From positions 1 through 17,851 of the forward strand of contig DDZY01000162.1 of NCBI GenBank assembly GCA_002346525.1: a stretch of 17,851 nucleotides of DNA. Reading direction: 5' to 3'. Below are positions 6,224 through 13,299 of this stretch, piece after piece. The stretch comes from Proteobacteria bacterium UBA2996 (GTDB taxonomy: Bacteria > Pseudomonadota > Gammaproteobacteria > Arenicellales > UBA868). The position numbers were made by a program, and so were the translations under genes. The first letter of the stretch is position 1. Each line of letters opens with the position of its first letter. Under the pieces are notes generated by a model, which saw only the letters and a list, made by a program, of their open reading frames with translations, made no database searches and had not been told where the DNA came from.

Positions 6224-6526
6224 AGACCGAAACTCGCCTCTGCGCGAACGTAGACCGCTTGGCGCTCTCTTCGTTTTTCGTAGTTAAGTGGGGGCTAAGA
6301 GACCATTTTAGTATTAGGGAAACATACTTAACTCGAAAGTACCATTGATTTTTCCTATACCTCTTATCCGTTTTTCGTCTCGTAATCGCCCGCCTTAATC
6401 CTCCCAGGTTTCGTAGACTGTATTCATAGAATGCTCAATGCCGTGTGGCTGGTTTTAGGTAGCGGGCAAATACGCGAATTTCACCGGCTCGACGTAAACC
6501 GCGAGACGAACTAAATAGGTAGCGCG
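6224..6526 (+). promoter_or_regulatory. control region before the sulfur-oxidation genes, with a partial copy of the scn control sequence
   Basis: These 303 bases hold no gene. AGTTAAGT (6282-6289) and ACTTAACT (6326-6333) form an 8-bp inverted repeat around a smaller one (AGTAT 6310-6314, ATACT 6324-6328). At 6344-6358 the sequence ATTGATTTTTC-C-TAT matches 1602-1616 upstream of scnB at 14 of 15 positions, followed by TTATCC at 6364-6369. This suggests that the promoter of the DsrE2-like gene answers to the same regulator as scnB. No terminator with a T run was found after cbtA. Confidence 0.45.
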
Positions 6527-6919
6527 ATGTCCAACAAACTCTCCATTGTCTGTGTTTCCGGCACTCTCGAAAAACTACAGATGGCCTCCATGGTTGCGTC
6601 AGTCGCGGCAGCGAGCGGGGATGACGTAACCGTTTTCTTTTCCATGAATGCACTTCAGTATTTCACCAAGGACAATGCCGAACTCGCGGCGCCTGAAGAG
6701 GGTGAGTTTGGCCGACTGATCGAAACAGAGGGAGTGCCCGCTTTTAGGAAGTTGTTTGAGCAAGCGGCTGACCTGGGTGATGCCAAACTGCTGGCCTGTT
6801 CCATGGCGTTGGACCTGATGAAGATCACCCCGGAGGATCTGACCCTTGAGTTTGGTCCGGCAACCGGGCTCACCGCTTTTCTGTCCGATGCCGAAGACGG
6901 CAGACTGCTGTCGTTTTAA
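6527..6919 (+). CDS. DsrE2-like (DsrE/DsrF/DrsH family) sulfur-transfer protein
   Basis: A 130-residue protein with the start LSIVCVSGTLEKLQMASMVASVAAASGDDVTVFFSMNAL, characteristic of the DsrE2 group: a Rossmann-like beta strand, then a helix and the VTVFF strand. The conserved Cys lies in LLACSMALDLM at residue 91, the position that carries sulfane sulfur in the family; Cys9 is a second Cys in the first strand. The usual two N-terminal membrane helices of some DsrE2 proteins are absent, so this is probably soluble. It starts a four-gene set with TusA-like, SQR-like and DUF1641 genes; the family is often found with TusA, to which it passes sulfur. Here it may handle persulfide formed from COS-derived sulfide. 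The ribosome binding site is weak (TAGGTAG). Confidence 0.8.
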   Translation: MSNKLSIVCVSGTLEKLQMASMVASVAAASGDDVTVFFSMNALQYFTKDNAELAAPEEGEFGRLIETEGVPAFRKLFEQAADLGDAKLLACSMALDLMKITPEDLTLEFGPATGLTAFLSDAEDGRLLSF

Positions 6920-6958
6920 CCCTATTGAGTTTGAGTCCTACTGATCAGGAGATTGATG

Positions 6959-7189
6959 ATGTCCGAAACCAAAGTCGTTGATGCACGAAATACTTTCTGC
7001 CCGGGGCCGTTGATGGAATTGATCTCCTTTATGAAGCGCGCGGATGTCGGCGACCAGATGGAACTGCTCTCTACGGATGATGGATCTGCCAACGATGTAC
7101 CGCAATGGATCGCCAAGGTGGGGCACGAGCTTGTCAGCAATGAAAAGATTGATGACGTGTGGCATATCGTTGTCAAAAAAGTGAAGTAA
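6959..7189 (+). CDS. TusA/SirA-like sulfur carrier protein
   Basis: A 76-residue protein with the TusA signature: Asp-Ala-Arg, then Cys14-Pro-Gly-Pro17 (FCPGPLMELI) at the start of the first helix; this Cys carries sulfane sulfur as a persulfide. The rest (VGDQMELLSTDDGSANDVPQWIAKVGHELVS) follows the TusA beta-alpha-beta pattern. I chose ATG 6959 because AGGAGA at 6947-6952 lies six bases before it; ATG 6956 is possible. It lies 39 bases after the DsrE2-like gene and 53 bases before the flavoprotein gene. In sulfur oxidisers such TusA proteins shuttle sulfur between DsrE-type proteins and oxidising enzymes rather than serving only tRNA thiolation, and the setting favours that role. Confidence 0.88.
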   Translation: MSETKVVDARNTFCPGPLMELISFMKRADVGDQMELLSTDDGSANDVPQWIAKVGHELVSNEKIDDVWHIVVKKVK

Positions 7190-7242
7190 GGTACCAGTGG
7201 CGTCTGTGTGCCTATTTAGCGTTTGATTGGGGAGTCAGGTTA

Positions 7243-8376
7243 ATGAAGATTTTATTTGTCGGTGGAGGCATGGGCGGCACGATTGTTGCCAACAACGTGG
7301 CAAGGCGGCTTGCCCGAGAGGTAAGAGAAGGAAAGGTCCAAATCACCATGCTTTCGGCGACCGATCAGCATTGGTATCAGCCCGGCCTGCTATACGTTGC
7401 TTTCGGTAAGATGGGGATGAACGATATCGTCCGCGAGCAGACCAGTCTACTGGAGCCGGGTATCCAGTTTTTTGTAGACCCGGTCGAGGAATTTGAGTTA
7501 GCCCAGAATAAGGTCAGGACCAAAGGCGGTGTGGTCCACGACTACGACATGCTGGTGATCGCTACGGGATGTGAGGCGGTCTACGATGAGGTTCCGGGCC
7601 TTGCAGAGACGTCAGAGACCCCTTATACGCGAGAAGGCGCAGTGCGAATGTTCAAACGCCTTCGCGATTTTGAAGGCGGCAAGGTGGCGGTCGTGGTGGG
7701 GGTTCCGCATAAGTGTCCGATTGCCCCGATCGAGATCACATTCATGCTGCACGAATTTTTTGAAAAGCGTGGTATCAGGGACAAGGTAGAGTTGAAATAT
7801 ACCTACCCGATTGCCCGCATCCATAACATCGAAAACATCGCCACGTGGGCGGTGCCCGAATTTGAAAGAATGGAAGTCGACTATGAAACTTTCTTCAATA
7901 TGAAGGAGGTGGACGTTGAAAACAAAATTGTGCACAGTGAAGAGGGTACAGAAAAAGAGTTTGATCTCCTCGTTACCGTTCCTCCACATCGGGGTATGAA
8001 AGTGATTGAGGAGAACAATCTTGGAGAGGGCGGGTGGATTCCGACCGACCGTTATTCGTTGCAGATGGAGGGACATGAAAACGTCTACGTGCTCGGTGAT
8101 ACCAGCAATCTGCCGATCAGCAAGACCGGTTCGACGGCTCACTTTCAGAGCGAAGTCATTGGTGAGAACATTGCGTCTATCTTTCGGACAGGGTCCGCGA
8201 CTCGCGAATACGATGGTAAGGTTTACTGCTTCATTGAGGCTGACCAGGATCGTGCAACGAATGCTTGCTTCAATTACATTGATCCTCCAGAGATCAAGGC
8301 CCCGACCAAGTCCATGCACATGCTGAAAATGTCCTATAACCAGTGGTACTGGTCATCTGCGCGTGGCTTGCTCTGA
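7243..8376 (+). CDS. sulfide:quinone oxidoreductase-like FAD flavoprotein
   Basis: A 377-residue protein of the SQR/flavocytochrome c sulfide dehydrogenase family. The FAD-binding glycine motif is at residues 7-12 (GGGMGG), and the second FAD motif, GDTSNLP, at 285-291. Candidate redox cysteines are Cys110 (ATGCEAVYDEVPG), Cys158 (PHKCPIAP) and, in the third region, Cys329 or Cys342. The end (MHMLKMSYNQWYWSSARGLL) is typical of SQR-like proteins, which bind the membrane surface with the C-terminus. ATG 7243 is preceded by GGGGAG (7229-7234); an earlier in-frame start at 7159 would overlap the TusA-like gene and has no glycine-motif spacing to support it. Likely role: oxidation of sulfide released from COS, feeding electrons to quinone. 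Substrate and acceptor are inferred. Confidence 0.8.
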   Translation: MKILFVGGGMGGTIVANNVARRLAREVREGKVQITMLSATDQHWYQPGLLYVAFGKMGMNDIVREQTSLLEPGIQFFVDPVEEFELAQNKVRTKGGVVHDYDMLVIATGCEAVYDEVPGLAETSETPYTREGAVRMFKRLRDFEGGKVAVVVGVPHKCPIAPIEITFMLHEFFEKRGIRDKVELKYTYPIARIHNIENIATWAVPEFERMEVDYETFFNMKEVDVENKIVHSEEGTEKEFDLLVTVPPHRGMKVIEENNLGEGGWIPTDRYSLQMEGHENVYVLGDTSNLPISKTGSTAHFQSEVIGENIASIFRTGSATREYDGKVYCFIEADQDRATNACFNYIDPPEIKAPTKSMHMLKMSYNQWYWSSARGLL

Positions 8377-8421
8377 TTGCTGCCCGGGCTCCCTGTACGC
8401 ACTTTAAATCCGAAAACCAAC

Positions 8422-8835
8422 ATGACTAGTCCAGAAACACCGGTCTCTGAGGGCCAGCCCCAGGACCTTGCCAAACTGATCGAACTCGCCGCAGCGATTT
8501 CGGCCGCACAAGACGCGATGACCGATGACATCGTGACTCGTCTTGCCAGCGCGATAGGCGAAGGTATGATCCTGATGGATCGCTTGACGCGAAATCAGGG
8601 CCTGATGTCCTTGCTCCAGGCTTTGAATCAACCGGCGGTGCAGGACAGTCTTGAGTGTCTTGCGGACGCGCTCCGCTCGGGTTCGGTGATGGACGCCGTA
8701 AATACGAAAAACCCAAAGACGGGCGGATACGGCGGGCTGTTGAGAATGGCGAGAGATCCGGATGTCCAGGATGCCGTTTATTTGCTTGCCAGGCTCGTAA
8801 AGGGAGTGAATCCAGAAGGTGCGTCGCGGAACTGA
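8422..8835 (+). CDS. DUF1641 family protein
   Basis: A 137-residue protein whose C-terminal half (GLLRMARDPDVQDAVYLLARLVKGV) is the DUF1641 signature; the central part has the helical repeat-like segments of that family. ATG 8422 (MTSPETPV) is chosen; the frame runs back to the stop of the flavoprotein gene. DUF1641 genes are commonly found beside SQR-like flavoproteins, as here, and may encode a partner or membrane-docking subunit, but no activity is established. No Cys-rich or membrane motif is visible. Last gene of the sulfur-handling set; the facing DUF1348 gene ends 33 bases later. Confidence 0.8.
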   Translation: MTSPETPVSEGQPQDLAKLIELAAAISAAQDAMTDDIVTRLASAIGEGMILMDRLTRNQGLMSLLQALNQPAVQDSLECLADALRSGSVMDAVNTKNPKTGGYGGLLRMARDPDVQDAVYLLARLVKGVNPEGASRN

Positions 8836-8868
8836 CGCTTGCTAGGCTAGATCGCTCGTGTCTGGTGC

Positions 8869-9339
8869 CTATTCTGGAGAGGGAATTAGCCCCGGATGAT
8901 CGTCAGGCCGATGCCCGGGAGCTGCCCAGAGAAATCGCCGATCACCCTCGCTGATACTGACGTCATTGATACTGGCTTCGCGTCTTCGCATTAGGCCCTC
9001 GTCGGAGAATTCCCAGAGTTCGTTACCGTATGACCGGTTCCACTGGCCATTTTCATCATGCCACTCATACTGGAAGCGAACCCCAATACGGTTGTTCGAA
9101 AAAGCCCAGAGTTCTTTGATTAATCGATAATCCAGTTCCCGTTGCCACTTGCGTGTCAGAAATTCAACAATGGCTGCGCGGCCTTGAAAATGTTCGGAAC
9201 GATTCCGCCAGACACTGTCTTCCGTATAGGCCAGGCTGACCTTTTCGGGATCTCGGGTGTTCCAGGCGTTCTCCGCCATCCTTACTTTCTGGGTTGCGAT
9301 AGCAAGATCAAAAGGCGGCTTGAGGTCGGTCGGTTTCAT
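8869..9339 (-). CDS. DUF1348 (NTF2/SnoaL-like) protein
   Basis: A 156-residue protein matching the DUF1348 family nearly throughout: AIATQKVRMAENAWNTRDPEKV, YTEDSVWRNRSEHFQGRAAI, FLTRKWQRELDYRLIKELWAF, RFQYEWHDENGQW, SYGNELWEFSDEGLMRRREASIND. The fold is NTF2-like (a cone with a pocket); no enzyme activity is established for the family. I start at ATG 9339 (MKPTDLK), as the 12 extra residues upstream do not look like the family. It is convergent with the DUF1641 gene and divergent from the MurB-like gene. Its place inside the thiocyanate locus may be incidental. Confidence 0.85.
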   Translation of the reverse strand: MKPTDLKPPFDLAIATQKVRMAENAWNTRDPEKVSLAYTEDSVWRNRSEHFQGRAAIVEFLTRKWQRELDYRLIKELWAFSNNRIGVRFQYEWHDENGQWNRSYGNELWEFSDEGLMRRREASINDVSISEGDRRFLWAAPGHRPDDHPGLIPSPE

Positions 9340-9515
9340 GATAAATCTTCGCTTGCAGTCTGGGGGGAGAACCAAATTTTAGAGTATCACGAGGAGTGCA
9401 ATCTAGCGGGGCCAAAACCTGCTGATCTGAGACGATTTGGTTATCGACCAGGTAAGAAAATCGGATCAACTATCCGCGAAGCCTCCAAAACAATTGCGCT
9501 CACAGGCTGGTATTT

Positions 9516-10418
9516 ATGGAACGCACGCTGAAACAACACAAAGACCTCTCTGAACTGATCAGGTTTCCATCCGGAGGATCAGCGAAGACCTTCTTGCAGC
9601 CTGCCCATATGACAGATCTGGGGGAATATCTTCGTGACCTGCCTCAGGAGACTCAGGTTGAGGTTCTTGGAAGTGGATCAAACACATTCTTCAGCAGTGG
9701 TTGCTTCGATGGCGTCTTGGTTTATCTCGGAGCTCGATTCGGGGGTTTTGAGGTGCTGTCAGACCGCACCGTTCGTGTCGGCGGCGGTGCGTTGACAGGC
9801 GATGTGGTGAAGAAAGCCGTGCTGCACGGTCTTGACGTTACTTTTCTGGGAGCAGTTCCTGGAACGATCGGCGGCGCGATCGCATCTAATGCAAGTTTTA
9901 TTGGGAGGAGTCTTTGTGATCATATTTTGCGCGCGACAGTGGTATTGCGAGATGGAAACATCCAGACCCTTAAGCGCGATGTCTTTGAGCATTCCGACCG
10001 CCGTACCGCTGCGCTTAGAAATGCGGTAATCGTTCAGGCTGTGTTCGCCTTGCCTCAGAGAGCGCCTGAAAAACTAAAAGTTGCGTTGGCTGATGTGAAG
10101 CGCCAGCATGAAGACATGTTTCCCACGGCGCCGCTCTATACCGGACATGTCTTTTCCAGAAAAATCGAAAATGCTGACGACGCGAATCACAAAAGTCCGA
10201 CGGACCAGGCAGCGTGGGTATTGCGTCGCTTGGGAGAATTCCGCTGGGCAGGGACGGGCCTCTACCTCGACAGCGCCTTTCCAAACATCATCTTCTCGCA
10301 AGATTCTGCTGATGCATCGAGACTCGCCGAGTTCGCAGAGGTTATAAGGGATCGATGTCGAAACGAGTTTGGAATTAATCTGGAGTGCAACCTCAAGATC
10401 ATCGACGATCCGCGTTGA
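9516..10418 (+). CDS. MurB-like FAD-binding protein lacking two catalytic residues
   Basis: A 300-residue protein with the plan of UDP-N-acetylenolpyruvoylglucosamine reductase (MurB). The FAD-binding parts are clear: VLGSGSNTFFS (residues 50-60), RVGGGALTGDVV (87-98), and FLGAVPGTIGGAIASNAS (110-127). The C-terminal substrate domain is recognisable (DMFPTAPLYTGHVFSRK, AAWVLRRLGEFRWAGTGLYLDSAFPNIIFS, EFGINLECNLKII). Two active-site positions appear changed: the proton-donor Ser of GSVF is His211 (GHVF), and the Glu of LEPEVK is Asn292 (LECNLK). It is therefore unlikely to be the cell's peptidoglycan MurB. The start has no clear ribosome binding site. It lies 109 bases before cyanase and may belong with that unit; what it oxidises or reduces is unknown. 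Confidence 0.7.
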   Translation: MERTLKQHKDLSELIRFPSGGSAKTFLQPAHMTDLGEYLRDLPQETQVEVLGSGSNTFFSSGCFDGVLVYLGARFGGFEVLSDRTVRVGGGALTGDVVKKAVLHGLDVTFLGAVPGTIGGAIASNASFIGRSLCDHILRATVVLRDGNIQTLKRDVFEHSDRRTAALRNAVIVQAVFALPQRAPEKLKVALADVKRQHEDMFPTAPLYTGHVFSRKIENADDANHKSPTDQAAWVLRRLGEFRWAGTGLYLDSAFPNIIFSQDSADASRLAEFAEVIRDRCRNEFGINLECNLKIIDDPR

Positions 10419-10527
10419 GATTCGGGGTCTCGGTCAAAAACTAATTTTGGTTTTCCGGGTATTTAACCATTCAGCAAATCCGTCGTGGGTCGCCCGGACT
10501 CATCGACAACTCTGTAAGGAAAAATCA

Positions 10528-10968
10528 ATGAACAAAGAAGAGATGAAAGATCAGATCAGGACGGCAAAGCTGGAAAAAGGTCTATCCTGGCAGGAAATCG
10601 CCGAAACGACATCGATGTCGACAGAATTCGTGGTGTCAGCATGTCTTGGCATGAACCATCTTGAAAAATCGGATGCCGATGCGGTTGCTGCGTGCCTGAG
10701 TTTGTCGAGCCCTGTATCAACGGCGCTGCAGCAGTACCCCAACAAGCAGTGGGAACAAACGGTGCCAACCGATCCCGCAATTTACCGGCTCTACGAGATG
10801 GTCGGAGTCTATGGGGAGACGATCAAGGAACTTATCCATGAAGAGTTCGGTGACGGGATCATGTCTGCCGTCGATTTCAATATGACCGTGTCCCGCGAGA
10901 AAAGTGAGAAGGGCGATCGCGTTCACTTGAGTTTGAGCGGTAAGTACCTGCAATACAGTTCCTGGTAA
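10528..10968 (+). CDS. cynS: cyanase (cyanate hydratase/lyase)
   Basis: Cyanase turns cyanate and bicarbonate into ammonia and CO2 through carbamate. The 146-residue product has the N-terminal helix-turn-helix-like domain (KGLSWQEIAETTSMSTEFV) and the C-terminal active-site domain with VPTDPAIYRLYEMVGVYGETIKELIHEEFGDGIMSAVDF. The three catalytic residues of the E. coli enzyme (Arg96, Glu99, Ser122) correspond to Arg87, Glu90 and Ser113. ATG 10528 has AAGGA seven bases upstream; the frame extends further 5' but that part overlaps the MurB-like gene and does not resemble cyanase. Together with thiocyanate hydrolase and a CynR-like regulator it suggests the cell meets cyanate beside thiocyanate, and gives a second source of ammonia. 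Confidence 0.97.
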   Translation: MNKEEMKDQIRTAKLEKGLSWQEIAETTSMSTEFVVSACLGMNHLEKSDADAVAACLSLSSPVSTALQQYPNKQWEQTVPTDPAIYRLYEMVGVYGETIKELIHEEFGDGIMSAVDFNMTVSREKSEKGDRVHLSLSGKYLQYSSW

Positions 10969-10989
10969 CTTCGGGTACGCTAGAGGACT

Positions 10990-12249
10990 ATGGCAGTAAG
11001 GCCCAACAATATCGTTTTCGATTCGATCCTTTACGTGGTTGTTGGTGTGACGATTGGCTCGGTGATGGCTTTTGCGGCAGGTTCGTTTCTCTGGGCCGCG
11101 GATTCCTTTAATACGTTTTCCGATAATGCGGAGACGCTTATGGGCAGGCGGTGGTCGGGTTTGGTGCCGGCGCTCTTCCTAATCGTGGCCGCCGGCCTTA
11201 TCGTAATTTTGAGACGGACACTCGGGATTAAGCGTTTTCACTCACCCCGCGAGACGATAGCGGCTGTGCATTCAGATAAGCCGTTAGATATCAAAGGCGG
11301 CCTCGGTTCTACTTTGGCCGCGTTGATAGCAGTCGGCGGAGGGGCTCCTGTCGGACAATACGGTCCGCTGGTGCACTTTGGCGGGACTATAGGCGCTGCC
11401 GTTGCAAAAGCGGTGAAAACTCGAATCCCCGGAGAAACCTGGATTGGGTGCGGCGTTGCGGGCGCTATCGCTGCGGGTTTTGGGGTCCCCCTCGCTGCCA
11501 TTGTCTTCAGTCATGAGGTGGTTCTGCGCCGCTTTTCTATATCAGCCATTGCGCCAATATCGATCTGTGCCATTACGGCCGCGATGCTATCGGATCAATT
11601 CCAGGTCGGTGGTAGACCCTACTTCGATGGATTGGTTCATAGTCTCACGATCGAATTTATTCCATTGCTCATCGTGAGTGCGCCGGTGTTTGCGATAACC
11701 GCTGTGCTGTTTATGACTTTACTCGGCAAATTGACGGATAAAGTGGATCAACTGCCCAACCTGCCCGCATGGCCGTTAATCCTCGCTGCGCTCTTATGCG
11801 CTTTCGTAGGGTTTTGGGTTCCCGGCGCACTCGGCCTCGGAATTGATGTGGTTCGGGATTTTCTGAGTAACAGCCTGCCGGTGGTCGCGGTGCTGATCCT
11901 GATAGTCACAAAACTCGTGCTGACCGTAGCCTGTGTGGGTACTGGTATACACGGTGGGATCTATCTCCCCTCGTTATTTATGGGCGCGGGCGTGGGGTGC
12001 TTGCTGGGTAAAGCTGCGGCGACCTTGGGAATCGCAAGTGGCGCGGGTCTCAGTATTGCCGGAATGGCCGCCGTATCAGCCGCGGTTTTTGGTGCCCCGA
12101 TCTCCACAGTACTCATTATCTTTGAATTCACACGATCTTACGAAGCGGCCCTTGTTTCCATTGTTGCGGTGACCATCTGCACTCTGATCTCCCACCAACT
12201 GTATGCTCCTTCGTTTTTCGATAGAGATGCTGGTAAAACAGCAAGATAA
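10990..12249 (+). CDS. ClC-family anion channel with altered selectivity motifs
   Basis: A 419-residue membrane protein of the ClC superfamily with about ten hydrophobic segments. Against the canonical motifs: the GSGIP loop is replaced by RFHSP (residues 82-86); GREGP is GQYGP (122-126), so the gating Glu is Tyr124; the GxFxP motif is GIYLP (323-327). In the segment matching FNAPLAGILFIIEE, the proton-pathway Glu is Val177, after Glu176. Loss of both glutamates that support proton coupling in exchangers suggests passive anion conduction. ATG 10990 follows AGAGGA, 21 bases after cynS, so the two are probably co-transcribed. ClC pores often pass SCN-, which makes thiocyanate, cyanate or a compensating anion reasonable cargo; this is inference. 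No CBS domains are present. Confidence 0.85.
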   Translation: MAVRPNNIVFDSILYVVVGVTIGSVMAFAAGSFLWAADSFNTFSDNAETLMGRRWSGLVPALFLIVAAGLIVILRRTLGIKRFHSPRETIAAVHSDKPLDIKGGLGSTLAALIAVGGGAPVGQYGPLVHFGGTIGAAVAKAVKTRIPGETWIGCGVAGAIAAGFGVPLAAIVFSHEVVLRRFSISAIAPISICAITAAMLSDQFQVGGRPYFDGLVHSLTIEFIPLLIVSAPVFAITAVLFMTLLGKLTDKVDQLPNLPAWPLILAALLCAFVGFWVPGALGLGIDVVRDFLSNSLPVVAVLILIVTKLVLTVACVGTGIHGGIYLPSLFMGAGVGCLLGKAAATLGIASGAGLSIAGMAAVSAAVFGAPISTVLIIFEFTRSYEAALVSIVAVTICTLISHQLYAPSFFDRDAGKTAR

Positions 12250-12271
12250 ATACTGATGGCGAAAGTCGGGG

Positions 12272-13210
12272 TTAGTGCTCGCGCCGGTGCTTAAACACGC
12301 TTGGTAAATCCCAGAGCAGGGCGAGACGAAGAAAAGCGTCAGTTGCCCTGCTACGGTACGCTGTTTTGCGGATAATCATCGTTGCAGTGTGAGTGGGTAG
12401 TGCAGGATCCACGGGGATAGACATCAGATCGTCCATCGAGGCGACAATGGATTCGGGCAGGATGGTGCGAAGCCCTCCGTATTTGACCATCTCGATCAGG
12501 AAGCCCAAGGAGTTGGCTTCTAGAGTCACCTTCGGCCTCAGACTGTGAGTGGTGAAGTAGGCATCAATCTGTCTCCGCATCTCAAAGCGGTTGTTCAGTA
12601 ACGCGAGGGGTTGTCTCAATAACTCGAGCGTTGAGTCCCGATCGGGATCAGTTTTTTTTGCAATGGTTTTCTTGCTCGACGCGAGAACCAGTACGTCGGT
12701 ATTCAGTGTCATCGCTTCGAGTTCATCACGTCCCGTGGTGAGTGATGTTTCGTTACTGAACATGACGCCCACACTGACTTGATCTTGGAGCACAGCCTCT
12801 TCGACGTCGTGTTGTGTCATCTCTTTGATGTCTAGAGAGATATTGGGATGTTGACTCATAAATTCCTGAATCAGACTTGCTGTGAGGTAGTCAGTGATCG
12901 GTGTCAAAGCAAGGGATACGTGGCCTCGCGAAAGTTCGCTAAGATCATCTAGTGCGACTGAGGCCGCATTGATTTCCGCGAGTGCTCGCTCGACGTGCCG
13001 AACATAGAGCTCGCCCGCATCGGTAAGGTGTACGTTGCGTCCTGAGCGCTCTAGCAATTGCACCCCAACCTGTTCCTCCAGTTGTTTAATCTGCTGCGAC
13101 AAAGCAGGCTGAGAGACAAACAGCGACTCCGCGGCTCGTGTGAAACTTGAGCACTCTGCGACCGCGAGTAGGTACTTCAGGGATCTTGGGAAAATAGCAG
13201 TGCGGTTCAT
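12272..13210 (-). CDS. LysR-family transcription regulator, CynR-like
   Basis: A 312-residue LysR-type regulator. The winged helix is at about residues 9-66 (LKYLLAVAECSSFTRAAESLFVSQPALSQQIKQLEEQVGVQLLERSGRNVHLTDAG). The effector domain from about residue 92 has the pattern GHVSLALTPITDYLTASLIQEF and TLEANSLGFLIEMVKYGGLRTILPESI, both close to E. coli CynR, which senses cyanate and drives the cyn operon. It reads away from the ABC operon and ends 22 bases from the ClC gene stop, facing it. A palindromic LysR-type box lies 53 bases upstream of its start and a near copy of the scnB control sequence next to it, so it probably regulates itself, the ABC operon and scnB. Cyanate or thiocyanate as inducer is inferred. 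Confidence 0.9.
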   Translation of the reverse strand: MNRTAIFPRSLKYLLAVAECSSFTRAAESLFVSQPALSQQIKQLEEQVGVQLLERSGRNVHLTDAGELYVRHVERALAEINAASVALDDLSELSRGHVSLALTPITDYLTASLIQEFMSQHPNISLDIKEMTQHDVEEAVLQDQVSVGVMFSNETSLTTGRDELEAMTLNTDVLVLASSKKTIAKKTDPDRDSTLELLRQPLALLNNRFEMRRQIDAYFTTHSLRPKVTLEANSLGFLIEMVKYGGLRTILPESIVASMDDLMSIPVDPALPTHTATMIIRKTAYRSRATDAFLRLALLWDLPSVFKHRREH

Positions 13211-13262
13211 CGGTTTATGCGTCTAGGCCGAATGTTCTCGCGACTCGCGATGGTCCATATCG

Positions 13263-13277
13263 ATAGGAAATTCCTAT
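13263..13277 (-). promoter_or_regulatory. perfect T-N11-A palindrome (LysR-type box) before the regulator gene
   Basis: ATAGGAA (13263-13269), a central A, and TTCCTAT (13271-13277) make a perfect 7-1-7 dyad with a T-N11-A core at 13264-13276. It lies 53 bases upstream of the LysR start codon, a normal place for an autoregulatory site. Confidence 0.6.
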
Positions 13278-13299
13278 TCGTTGGATAACGAGATCGTCT
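13272..13299 (+). promoter_or_regulatory. near copy of the scnB control sequence, before the ABC operon
   Basis: Aligned without gaps, 22 of these 28 bases equal 1611-1638 upstream of scnB; five of the six differences are T/C transitions. The identical core is GGATAACGAGAT (13283-13294), followed by C/A and GTCT. It overlaps the end of the LysR palindrome, so the two sites may form a primary and an activation site. The same orientation relative to the downstream operon as at scnB supports shared activation. Confidence 0.6.

Noticed and set aside
7612..8319. Minus-strand open frame of 235 codons inside the SQR-like gene
   Set aside because: The opposite strand has intact FAD and Cys motifs; this one shows none.
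9370..9442. 8-bp inverted repeat AACCAAAT/ATTTGGTT in the gap before the MurB-like gene
   Set aside because: A repeat of this length is expected fairly often by chance in a gap this size, and no T-N11-A core is present.
9142..9531. Plus-strand open frame covering the DUF1348 gene and the gap before the MurB-like gene
   Set aside because: The minus-strand frame matches DUF1348 end to end; this frame has no ribosome binding site or domain.
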